Part shown: positions 16,282-25,012 of the stretch, one piece after another | Position numbering within the stretch: position 1 is the first letter of the stretch | How the letters are laid out: each line of letters starts with the position of its first letter | DNA from: a bacterium | GTDB lineage: Bacteria; SAR324; XYD2-FULL-50-16 | Direction: 5' to 3' | NCBI GenBank assembly: GCA_018829445.1 | Contig: JAHJTV010000063.1 | Span: 124,001 to 188,000, forward strand | DNA length: 64,000 bases | Translations under genes and position numbers: made by a program | The notes under the pieces: model-generated | What the model saw: only the letters and a program-made list of their open reading frames with translations | Database searches by the model: none | Told to the model about the DNA's origin: nothing

Positions 16282-18780
16282 TTAAACACTTGAAATCGGC
16301 CGCTCCTGACCTGTAGGAATAGAAACCAAAAATAGTGTTCCTTGCGACTGCAAATTGAGAGCTCTGGCTTTCGCTTTAAGCGTTCTGACACGGGCGGCAA
16401 TGCCTTTCAGGCCAGTTCCTCCCAAATCGCCTTTGAACCTCCAGCTGAAACCTTTGCCGTCGTTAATGATGACCAGATAGATCCTGCTGCGTTTCCTAAA
16501 CCATCGGATCTCGACATTTTTTGCGTCGGCATGGCGAATAGTATTTGTCATCCATTCTTGAAAAATCCTTAACAGGTTTAAATTTTCCCCCATTTCAAGC
16601 TGAGAACTGATTGCCTCAATCTTATGGTTGACAGAGTATTTACCGGTCTGTTGCAGCCGTTCGATAAATCCAAGGATCTCATCTTCAAGTCTGATTGAGA
16701 AGTTTTCCGGTTGATGCAGGATATAGACGATATCACGAAGTTTTTCCAGTGTGATTCTTACCTGTCCGGCAAGTGTTGACATTTCCTGGGTGTATGAATT
16801 AGATTTATCGCACGTTTCCGATCTGTGGGATATAGAATCGAGTCTCAGAATCAAGCTGGTAAGTTCCGATCCAATAGAATCATGAATATCGCGACTGATT
16901 CTCAGTCGTTCCTGGATCGTCTTTTCCCTGTGTTCCCTTTCTTGCGCCAGTTCCTTTTGCTGCTGTTCCCGTTGCCGTAAGAGGAGTCCATCCAGCTTTG
17001 CCAGCAGTACTTTTCTCGAAAACGGTTTCGAGAGGCAATCGTATGCTCCTGATTCCAAACCCTCAATAAATACATTTTCCGAGACCTTCGCCGTCAATAA
17101 CACAATGGGGATGTGGCCTGTTTCCGGGTTTTCCCTTATCAGTTTACACATCTGAATTCCGTCCAAGCCAGGCATCATTACATCACTTACGATCAGGTCG
17201 GGTTTGTTTTTTACAGCGCTGTCATACCCTTCACAACCATTTTCCGCTTCAATTACCGTATATTGAATCTCCAGGCATCTGCGGATATAAGCTCTCATAT
17301 CCCTGTTATCCTCCACAACCAGGATACATTTGCTGTTTTCATCTGATGGGTGGGTTTCTCTTATCTCCGTTTCCTCGTCTTCCAGATCTATCAGGGCTTG
17401 ATATGGTTCGGTTTCTATCTGATGAAATTCGGTTGCAGGATCATTATTCACCTGGTGAAGGCTTTCTCTGAAGATAGTCACGATAAATTCGGTTCCCTGC
17501 CTAATAGTGTTGTTTGCTTCAATTTTCCATCCCTGGATTTCGACCAGCTCCTTAACCAGTGCCAGGCCAATGCCTGTTCCCTGCTTCTCTCTGGTCGCTG
17601 TACCATCAACCTGGGTAAAACGGTCAAAAATATTCAAGATCTCATGGTCTGGAATTCCCGGTCCGGTATCCCGAACTGAAATCCGGGCACTGTTGTTTTG
17701 ATGATTATCATAAACCGAAATCCTGATTTCACCTGCGGGAGGGGTAAACTTGACAGCGTTGGATATCAGGTTAAACAGGATCTTTTTCAGCATTTCCGGA
17801 TCAAAGATTAGCTGAGGTTGCTCGCATTTATTAACGAAGATGAGACGAATGCCTGATTTTTCGGCAGATGGGAAAAACAGATCGGATACATTGCGGCAAA
17901 AGGCTACCAGATCCCCCTGAACAGGCCGCACAACCATCTTCCCGGCATCCAGTCTGGAAAGATCGAGCAACTGGTTTATCAGCCCCAGTAGATGTCGCGC
18001 ATTTCTCAACATCATTTTAACTTGTCTGCGACCGATTTGATTCAGGAATTCGGAGGTGCCTGACAGTGCATCTTGCAGGGGGCCGATAATCAGTGTCAGG
18101 GGAGTGCGAAACTCATGTGAAATGTTCTGGAAGAAAATTGTTTTCTGTCGGTCAAGTTTGGAGAGTTTCATAAAAAGACTGTCTGTTTTTCGCTTTTCAC
18201 GCTTCAACTCGTCTTCAGCTGCAATGGCACCATAGCGGCTGATCAACGCATTGCCTATGATTAAGATGATAAACAAAACCTCAATCACGGCGTTCAGTTT
18301 AAACTGCTCAGAGGGCTCCAAGTCGTATAGCGGGTGGATCCAAATGGAGAGTGTAAATGCCCCATAATAAATCATAATGCTGATAATGATTGAGACTACC
18401 ATGAGGTTCGTCTGATCCCTCTTGAACAACATGATGGATCCCCAGGCACGGAAAAAGATCAGATAGTGCACTTCAATATCCCAGCCGAAGGCAACCGATG
18501 TGATAACAAGATGAATATCAAGGAAGCTACCAAACCAAACCAATGCAGGTGTTCTCTTGTGAATTCCGTTCAGAAAGAATATCGGAACCATGAGTGCACC
18601 AAAAACAAGCTGCTCGATCACCAGCAGCATCCAACCTTTCATAAAGAAAAACAGGGCAATGGGAGGAACCGTAGACATCATGATCAAAGCCCCCAAATTT
18701 GTCATGCCGATGTATTTTGCATCCTCCGGCTCCAGCTGTTCACTGATTCCAAAGTTATATACCTTTTTCAAAACGTTCAT
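16282..18780 (-). CDS. membrane hybrid sensor with two histidine-kinase modules (HisKA and HisKA_3)
   Basis: An 832-residue sensor with unusual architecture. About five or six membrane helices fill residues 25-190. A HisKA/HATPase module follows (SHEFRTPLTLIIGP near 222, NLISNAVKFTPP, DTGPGIP, GTGIGLALV). Next is a receiver domain (LIVSDVMMPGLDG, Asp near 531). Last is a second kinase core of the NarX/HisKA_3 type (RLRISRDIHDSIGSELTSLI near 630) with its own ATPase (NTIRHADAKN, GTGLKGIAARV). The start used is supported by AGGA eight bases before the ATG; an upstream Met lacks a ribosome site. No periplasmic sensor domain is obvious, so the membrane bundle is the likely input. The NarL-type regulator follows directly. 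The internal receiver may link the two kinase modules. Confidence 0.88.
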   Translation of the reverse strand: MNVLKKVYNFGISEQLEPEDAKYIGMTNLGALIMMSTVPPIALFFFMKGWMLLVIEQLVFGALMVPIFFLNGIHKRTPALVWFGSFLDIHLVITSVAFGWDIEVHYLIFFRAWGSIMLFKRDQTNLMVVSIIISIMIYYGAFTLSIWIHPLYDLEPSEQFKLNAVIEVLFIILIIGNALISRYGAIAAEDELKREKRKTDSLFMKLSKLDRQKTIFFQNISHEFRTPLTLIIGPLQDALSGTSEFLNQIGRRQVKMMLRNARHLLGLINQLLDLSRLDAGKMVVRPVQGDLVAFCRNVSDLFFPSAEKSGIRLIFVNKCEQPQLIFDPEMLKKILFNLISNAVKFTPPAGEIRISVYDNHQNNSARISVRDTGPGIPDHEILNIFDRFTQVDGTATREKQGTGIGLALVKELVEIQGWKIEANNTIRQGTEFIVTIFRESLHQVNNDPATEFHQIETEPYQALIDLEDEETEIRETHPSDENSKCILVVEDNRDMRAYIRRCLEIQYTVIEAENGCEGYDSAVKNKPDLIVSDVMMPGLDGIQMCKLIRENPETGHIPIVLLTAKVSENVFIEGLESGAYDCLSKPFSRKVLLAKLDGLLLRQREQQQKELAQEREHREKTIQERLRISRDIHDSIGSELTSLILRLDSISHRSETCDKSNSYTQEMSTLAGQVRITLEKLRDIVYILHQPENFSIRLEDEILGFIERLQQTGKYSVNHKIEAISSQLEMGENLNLLRIFQEWMTNTIRHADAKNVEIRWFRKRSRIYLVIINDGKGFSWRFKGDLGGTGLKGIAARVRTLKAKARALNLQSQGTLFLVSIPTGQERPISSV

Positions 18781-19126
18781 ACGTTTTCCTGTTAGGTTTT
18801 TTTCTTTGCTTCTCATTTATACTTCAGAAGCATTCACCATGCTCCTGAATCATTGGTTTGGCGGCAATTCTCTTATCCTGATTGTTGAAAAACAAAACAG
18901 TTGAGAAAAAGATTCGCTCAGTAAATTGCAAGTTCCGGTGATTCTTTCATTCCTGGCCGTTTTATTCAAGAGGGAGTCTAGTGAAGTTAGGATTCAGGGG
19001 AATACACTTTGATTTTATTTTTATTTAATATCTGTTGGAGGGAAAAAACCGTATAGACGGATAATGAAAGGGGTGTGAACCGGCCTTACGGTCGGCCCAC
19101 GGATAGACAGTTGGAAACCTGACTAT
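18781..19126. other. intergenic region upstream of hybrid kinase
   Basis: About 350 bases without a gene between two minus-strand genes. It presumably carries the kinase promoter and the 3' end of the lipoprotein transcript. A short GC-rich imperfect hairpin (around GGCCTTACGGTCGGCC) lies near the lipoprotein stop without a U-run. Confidence 0.4.
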
Positions 19127-21415
19127 CTATCTTCCATTAGCATTGAATCTCTTCAAGGTAATACCAGTCAAGGTATTCCCGTTGGTGAATCCTCCGGCTG
19201 AAATCAGATTGCCGTGGCCCTGATAACTCCCAATGTTGGGAGTATGAAGACAGGTTTCGTCGGATTCGCAGAGTCCGTTTTCATTACCGATCTTATCACC
19301 GATAATCTCCACGGCATTTCTCAGAAATGTCGATTGACATCCAGTGTTGGTAGTGCCCGTATATTCTGATCCGATAAATGCACCTGTGCAGTCGTTTTGG
19401 CCGGTGGGAGGAGTTGCCAGATACCACTTATGAGTAATAGTATTGGCGGCATCGCCTGTTGATTTTAGGCTCAATACATCAAGGATTACCGTATCCGCAC
19501 TGGCCACCGACCAGTCCCAGATCTGGCAGGTGCCGCTTGAACAGCGACTTCTATTGTCGTTGTTTGGAAAAATACTACCGGCATTTCCCCAGGACCGAAA
19601 ACTATTTTCAAAATTGAACCAGTCGAGAGATGCATCATAGGTAGCCTGACCTGAGGCGTCTTCACTTGAATTGATTAAATCAGATGTAATTTGTGCCAGA
19701 AAAATCGTTGCCAGATTAATACCGGTCGTTAAGATAAAATCAGAAACATTTGTTGGATTACAGCTTCCATCAATTCCATCGTAGGTATTAAAAACTGAAC
19801 AATCTATTCTATTACCACCAGTTTTGAAACTTCCGGTAAAATAGTTGTTTGTTGCATTGTTAAGACGTATTCCCCATCCGGTGCTTGCACTAAAGTTACG
19901 AGCAGTTAAAAGGTGCTGGATGGTTGTATATCCCACACTTTCTAATCCAAGACCATTCCAATTGTTTCCTGTTGATAGTCCAGATAACAGGGTTCCATTT
20001 GTACTGGCTACAGAAACTCCAAAGTGGCTGTCGCTAGCTGAATCATTCATAGCTGTAAGATTTAGAACCATTATATTGGGTGAGGAGTCAATACGTAATC
20101 CATTTTGCTGATTGTTGGCTATTGTATTGTTTACTAAAGTGTTCGAGTTGGAATTAGTCAATCCTATTCCAAAATAGCCATTATTAAAGGCTCTGACATT
20201 TTGCAGGATATTGTTATTTGCCGAGGTGCTGATTTTAATACCATTTTGAGCACAATTGGCTGCAATAATATCAGACAGATAATTATTGCGGGTATTGCTC
20301 CCATCCAATACAATTCCATCAACACCGGAGTTGGCCACTTTGACATTCCTGAATGTGTAAAAAGTACTCTGGGTATTGAGGTGAATGGTTGCTGAAGTTC
20401 CGCCTTTAAACTGACCTTCAATCCATCCAAAACTGCTGTTCGTTGAAGTGACGCCATCTGAACTCGAAAGAGTTACTGAAGAGCCGGGCTTGACCACCAA
20501 GCCCACCTTGCTGTTATTGAAAATATAGGAAGCAACGGAAACATCCGTATCGACCAGATAGATTGTCCCGGCGGTGGAAAGTGATCCGCCACTGTTGTTT
20601 ACAGCCAGCGAATTGGCCCACCAGATTGAAGTGCTGGAAATAATATAGTTTGTGCCGTTGTCGGAGATTGTGACAGAATTGGATCTCCAGGCCGGGGTGG
20701 CAAAATCGATCAAATCGGAAAGATATTTTCCCTTGTTAAATCCCATCGACACCATCCTTACAGGGTTGGAACCTGAGTCACAGCTCCAATTGAATACCCC
20801 GAGAGCATCAGTAGCTGTCAATCCGGTGCAGATGTCCTTTCCTGTCACGGATACCGTCCGCATCTCTCCTCCATGGAGGCAGGCAGCATATCCCGGACCA
20901 TCGCCAGCACCACAAGCCGTATCAGTTGCCGAAATCGAACTGCTACCGTCATTTTTGACATAATCCATCCAATCAGAACCGTTATTGCTGTATAGTGGGG
21001 AAACCAAAATCGTTGAACAGTTGATGGCAATATCTGTTGCATTAGCTCCGGAAACCTTGCCGCTGTTATTGGTAACCGAACAGCCTTGCCCTGCCGCATG
21101 GGTTTTTACAGTAACACTGTAAGTGACGGCATCCAAAACTGTAGCACTGAAAGTAAACGATGTGGCCCCGGATTCAACCGTCAGTTCTTCTCCACCATTA
21201 TTCTGAAGGATGAGCCCCGATCCGGATAATCCACTGATGGTGCCGCCGATTGAATATTGGGCGATATCAGTTGTTGCATCAGTGGTAGCGTCGCTTGTAA
21301 AAACGCTGTCTCGATGGTAACTGACACTGCCTTCATCGTCATCTGCACAGCCGAAACCGAAAAACAGGAATACCGCTATCAATCCAAATGAAATTAGTTT
21401 TGACAATGAGTTCAT
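19127..21415 (-). CDS. surface lipoprotein with right-handed beta-helix repeats
   Basis: A 762-residue exported protein. It begins with a lipoprotein-like signal (LISFGLIAVFLFFGFGCADDDEG). A bacterial Ig-like or carbohydrate-recognition-like module follows (GGTISGLSGSGLILQNNGGEELTV to CSVTNNSGKVSG), a module seen in many secreted bacterial proteins. Residues about 300-560 show parallel beta-helix periodicity (NNYLSDIIAANCAQNGIKIS, NTLVNNTIANNQQNGLRI, MVLNLTAMND), as in NosD/polysaccharide-binding folds. The C-terminal section is Cys-containing (CESDETCLHTPNIGSYQG). It is probably outer-membrane or surface located; polysaccharide binding or adhesion is inference. No catalytic motif is visible. 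It stands alone between signalling genes. Confidence 0.72.
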   Translation of the reverse strand: MNSLSKLISFGLIAVFLFFGFGCADDDEGSVSYHRDSVFTSDATTDATTDIAQYSIGGTISGLSGSGLILQNNGGEELTVESGATSFTFSATVLDAVTYSVTVKTHAAGQGCSVTNNSGKVSGANATDIAINCSTILVSPLYSNNGSDWMDYVKNDGSSSISATDTACGAGDGPGYAACLHGGEMRTVSVTGKDICTGLTATDALGVFNWSCDSGSNPVRMVSMGFNKGKYLSDLIDFATPAWRSNSVTISDNGTNYIISSTSIWWANSLAVNNSGGSLSTAGTIYLVDTDVSVASYIFNNSKVGLVVKPGSSVTLSSSDGVTSTNSSFGWIEGQFKGGTSATIHLNTQSTFYTFRNVKVANSGVDGIVLDGSNTRNNYLSDIIAANCAQNGIKISTSANNNILQNVRAFNNGYFGIGLTNSNSNTLVNNTIANNQQNGLRIDSSPNIMVLNLTAMNDSASDSHFGVSVASTNGTLLSGLSTGNNWNGLGLESVGYTTIQHLLTARNFSASTGWGIRLNNATNNYFTGSFKTGGNRIDCSVFNTYDGIDGSCNPTNVSDFILTTGINLATIFLAQITSDLINSSEDASGQATYDASLDWFNFENSFRSWGNAGSIFPNNDNRSRCSSGTCQIWDWSVASADTVILDVLSLKSTGDAANTITHKWYLATPPTGQNDCTGAFIGSEYTGTTNTGCQSTFLRNAVEIIGDKIGNENGLCESDETCLHTPNIGSYQGHGNLISAGGFTNGNTLTGITLKRFNANGR

Positions 21416-21590
21416 TTATTCTCCTTTTAAATGAAATTTTACTTCCTGAGTTTTCCACCTGTTACAAAATCTCTTTAATTTGAAATCGGATGAAAAAAGG
21501 GTTCTAAAATCGGAATTCCAGTTTGCACCGCTTCTTGGGGCTCACATGGGAGTTATTGTATTACGACAATATCATTACGGCAGAGAATGT

Positions 21591-21613
21591 ATATAGGGCA
21601 GTATGCCCTATAT
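21591..21613. promoter_or_regulatory. perfect 10-bp palindrome (candidate operator)
   Basis: ATATAGGGCA and TGCCCTATAT are exact arms with a three-base spacer. The short spacer and location about 180 bases upstream of the lipoprotein gene suggest a dimeric regulator site rather than an RNA hairpin. There is no U-run. Confidence 0.4.
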
Positions 21614-22191
21614 GCTGTTACCGATGGATACGTCTTTCCTTAGTCTCTTTGATGTTATTCAGTCGGGTGTGCGAAACTTGATTTACTGATCTTTATGCTC
21701 TTTGGCGGGAAATATGGAATTTAAAAAACAGTTCTGAAATTACTACTCTATGTGCTCCTGAAGATGACAGTGGAGAATGATCTATTATTTTTTCGATTCT
21801 CGATATCAGCAACAAAAAGCAGAAATAAGCTCTCAAGCGGGTTTTTTCCATGATACTTAGAATATTGCTGGAGGACTGAGTGGTTATTCGTAATTTATGA
21901 TTAACGAATCAGTCTTTTTATGTTTCTTAAAAATCAATACATTATATTTGACATTGATGAGCTTGCCGGAATATAAAGACGGTTGAGTCTTCCAACATGA
22001 GTGCCAAGCAGACTGAAGGCATTATTTCGATCTCAAGGTATTCAGATTCAATATTTTAAATCGAACTGATGAATAAAAACAGTCTGGAATGATTTAACCT
22101 CGCAAACCTGTCCACAGAACTTGAACATTCATTGATTAATGGTGTATGATCGGTCTATGAATTCACCATAAATTCCAGCTTTTCAGTAACA

Positions 22192-22221
22192 GAGGGCTAA
22201 TTGTAGCCCTCCCGATTTTTT
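22192..22221 (+). terminator. terminator-like hairpin in the leader of the first GAF kinase
   Basis: GAGGGCT and AGCCCTC form a seven-base stem with a six-base loop, followed closely by TTTTTT. It has the shape of an intrinsic terminator but no plus-strand gene precedes it; the kinase ATG comes 19 bases later. It could end an unannotated small RNA or attenuate the kinase genes. Confidence 0.6.
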
Positions 22222-22240
22222 GTCTCTAAATTCAATTAAA

Positions 22241-24994
22241 ATGCATTCTGATAACGTCAACCTGGCTCTATATGAAATATCGAACGCTGTAAACACCACC
22301 GATGATCTCGATGAGCTTTATCACAAAATCCACCTCTCATTGAAGGGCATAATTGATGTAACCAACTTCTATATTGCAATCTATGATCCCAAGGAGGACT
22401 TGCTTCATTTCCCATACTGGATTGATGAATTCACAACTTCGAGAATAGCAAACAAGTACCATCTGGATGAGCGCAGAGATTCCATTACCGCTTTGGTGAT
22501 AAAAGCGGGGAAGCCCCTGATTTTTAGAAAAAACCAACTCATTGAATACTGGAAAAAACAGAAATGTAATTACCAGGAACCCATCTGTGAAATCTGGCTG
22601 GGAGTTCCCCTCATTGTCAACAGAGAGGTTATTGGAGTCATCACCTTGCAGCATTATACTGATCCCAATCGATATGATGATAGTGATGTCAGTTTGCTCA
22701 ATTCCATTTCCGAGCAGATCGCTATTGCGATTGATAGAAAACAAAGCCAAACCCGCTATCGTAACTTGGTGGAAAATATCAAAGATATTGTTTATACCAC
22801 TAACTCCGCCGGTAGAATTATCTATATCAGTCCATCTGCAACAGGCATAACCGGCTACAGGCCGGAAGAGCTTCGAAGAATCTATCGCTGGTGTTCAAAT
22901 TCCACAAGGGAACAGGAAGTCAATAGTTTTATTCACTCTGAGGATCTGCCGGAGGTATCATCATTAATAGAATGCTCGGTCGGACGTATGACTCCCTTTG
23001 AGACAGAGTACCGGGTGATGACCGGGGATGGTGATTCGAAGTGGGTACTGGAAAGAGGGCAGTTTTTTTATGATGATATGGGAAACTCCTATCTTGAAGG
23101 AGTAATCACGGATATCCAGGAAAGAAAAAGAGCCGAATTGCTGAACAGGGTTTTGTACAATATATCCAATGCCGTTAACACAGCATTTGACCTGTATGAA
23201 TTGTATGAAAGGATTCATAAGGCACTTGAGCCTATTATCAATGTCCAACATTTCTATATAGCTCTTTATGATCGCTCCAACGACATCATTCGGTTCACTT
23301 TTGATACGGATTCTGTTGATCTGATCCACCCGGAAGAAATACTCAATGCAAGCAACTCCACCTCACTGACAGCAAAGGTTATTCGAGCAGGCAAGCCATT
23401 GATATTCAGCAAGGAGGAGCAACTAAAATTTGCTGAGAAACAAGGAGGTCCGGTGATCGGAATCCCGTCCGAATCCTGGCTTGGGGCACCCTTAATCGTC
23501 AGGGATGAAGTTTTCGGTGCCATGGTTTCACAAGTGTATTCAGGTTCAAAACCGTACACCGAGGAGGACATAAGGGTTTACAACTCTGTTTCAGGACAGA
23601 TAGCGCTAGGGATTGAGCGCAAACAGGCGGAAGAGCAGATTCAATTCAGGGAGATGCTCATTACGACGTTACACAAGATTTCGAATGCCATGCACTCCAC
23701 GGCAAATCTTTACCAACTGTATGAATCTATCCATCACGCATTAAGTAGCGTAATGAATGTGGATAATTTCACTATTGTTTTATACGACTGGATTGATGAT
23801 ACGCTTCGTTTTTATTACTCGGCAGATCAGGTCGATCCGACCATAACTCAACCGATAGAAAAAGCGAGCGAATCTAACTCGCTGACTTATCAGGTGTTTA
23901 AAGCCGGGAAAACACTGCTGCTTAGGGAGAATGAAAAAGCAAGTTTTAAAAAGGAAATCGGTGGGAGAGAAATCGGAAAAGTATCTTCCAAGTGCTGGTT
24001 GGGGGTACCTTTGGTGGGAAGAGGTAAGGTGCTGGGAGTCATTATCAACCAGAGCTATTCTGATCCTGATTGTTACAGTAAAAGAGATATTGAACTGCTG
24101 GAATCGATATCGGAACAGGTGGCGTTTGCCATAGAGTTTAAAAAAGCGGAAGCAGATCTTGTTTCAGCACAAACCGAACTGCTGGAAAAAGCTCATAAGG
24201 CAGGTATGGCGGATATTGCATCAGACAGCATTCACAACCTTGGCAATATTCTCAATAGTGTCAAAACCTCTAATGACGTGATTGATAACATTTTAAGGCA
24301 ATCCAGTATCTCCGGGCTAAAAAAAGCTACAGACCTTTTAAAGCAGAATATGGGCAGTCTGGACGAGTTCATTTGTAACAATCCCAATGGCGTAACCCTG
24401 ATGCAATACTTCATCACAATCAGGGAAGCCCTGAATGCTGAGATAAACCAGATAAAAGAACAAACCCTCAGACTTTCCGGCAAAATCGGATTGATGACCA
24501 GTGTTATCAGAACGCAACAGAACTACATTTATGAGGGAACAACTATAGAGGAAGTTGCCATTAATGAAATAGTGGATAATATTCTGAACATGTATGAAAG
24601 CATCCTGAATCAGCGTGGAATTGCTGTTTTCAGGGACTACGACACTATTTCAAGAATTCAGGTGCAGAAGACAAAACTGATTCATATTATCATGAACCTC
24701 ATTGATAATGCGAAGGACTCAATGACGAACCCAAGTGATACCAATCAAATGCTATCAGTGTCACTTGTTCAAGATACTGAAAGTGTTGTTTTGAAAATTA
24801 AGGACAATGGAGAAGGAATAGTTGCAGAAAATATGGATAGAGTTTTTTCTCCCGGATATACAACCAAACCCCATGGGAAAGGCCTTGGATTATACAATTG
24901 TGTCAATCTGGCCTCGGAAATGAAAGGCTCCCTCCGGGCAGAAAGCGATGGTTTGGGCGAGGGAGCGACCTTTATCCTGGAGCTTCCGAAATGA
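22241..24994 (+). CDS. GAF-PAS-GAF-GAF sensor histidine kinase (first of tandem pair)
   Basis: A soluble-looking 917-residue kinase. Three related GAF domains each open with a repeat of the form LYxISNAVNTTxDLxELYxxIH (residues about 8-165, 300-465 and 475-630), and a PAS domain (about 175-295; YISPSATGITGYRPEEL) lies between the first two. The kinase core has the H-box SDSIHNLGNILNSVKTSN and an ATPase domain (MNLIDNAKDSM, KDNGEGI, GKGLGLYNCVNLA). The ORF track starts at a TTG inside the U-run of the upstream hairpin; the ATG used here starts cleanly before the first GAF, though no strong ribosome site is seen. There is no membrane segment and no receiver. A paralog follows 18 bases later, so the two are probably co-expressed. 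Confidence 0.88.
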   Translation: MHSDNVNLALYEISNAVNTTDDLDELYHKIHLSLKGIIDVTNFYIAIYDPKEDLLHFPYWIDEFTTSRIANKYHLDERRDSITALVIKAGKPLIFRKNQLIEYWKKQKCNYQEPICEIWLGVPLIVNREVIGVITLQHYTDPNRYDDSDVSLLNSISEQIAIAIDRKQSQTRYRNLVENIKDIVYTTNSAGRIIYISPSATGITGYRPEELRRIYRWCSNSTREQEVNSFIHSEDLPEVSSLIECSVGRMTPFETEYRVMTGDGDSKWVLERGQFFYDDMGNSYLEGVITDIQERKRAELLNRVLYNISNAVNTAFDLYELYERIHKALEPIINVQHFYIALYDRSNDIIRFTFDTDSVDLIHPEEILNASNSTSLTAKVIRAGKPLIFSKEEQLKFAEKQGGPVIGIPSESWLGAPLIVRDEVFGAMVSQVYSGSKPYTEEDIRVYNSVSGQIALGIERKQAEEQIQFREMLITTLHKISNAMHSTANLYQLYESIHHALSSVMNVDNFTIVLYDWIDDTLRFYYSADQVDPTITQPIEKASESNSLTYQVFKAGKTLLLRENEKASFKKEIGGREIGKVSSKCWLGVPLVGRGKVLGVIINQSYSDPDCYSKRDIELLESISEQVAFAIEFKKAEADLVSAQTELLEKAHKAGMADIASDSIHNLGNILNSVKTSNDVIDNILRQSSISGLKKATDLLKQNMGSLDEFICNNPNGVTLMQYFITIREALNAEINQIKEQTLRLSGKIGLMTSVIRTQQNYIYEGTTIEEVAINEIVDNILNMYESILNQRGIAVFRDYDTISRIQVQKTKLIHIIMNLIDNAKDSMTNPSDTNQMLSVSLVQDTESVVLKIKDNGEGIVAENMDRVFSPGYTTKPHGKGLGLYNCVNLASEMKGSLRAESDGLGEGATFILELPK

Positions 24995-25012
24995 TGGATA
25001 CCTCAGAGTTGC

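Larger units (their letters stand above)
21416..22240. other. 825-base divergent intergenic region
   Basis: Separates the minus-strand lipoprotein from the plus-strand kinases. It is AT-rich without a credible gene, and holds a perfect palindrome (21591-21613) and a terminator-like hairpin just before the kinase start. Promoters for both directions should lie here. Confidence 0.55.

Noticed and set aside
22220-22240. TTG start for the first GAF kinase given in the ORF track
   Set aside because: It lies within the U-run of the terminator-like hairpin; the ATG seven codons later is more plausible.
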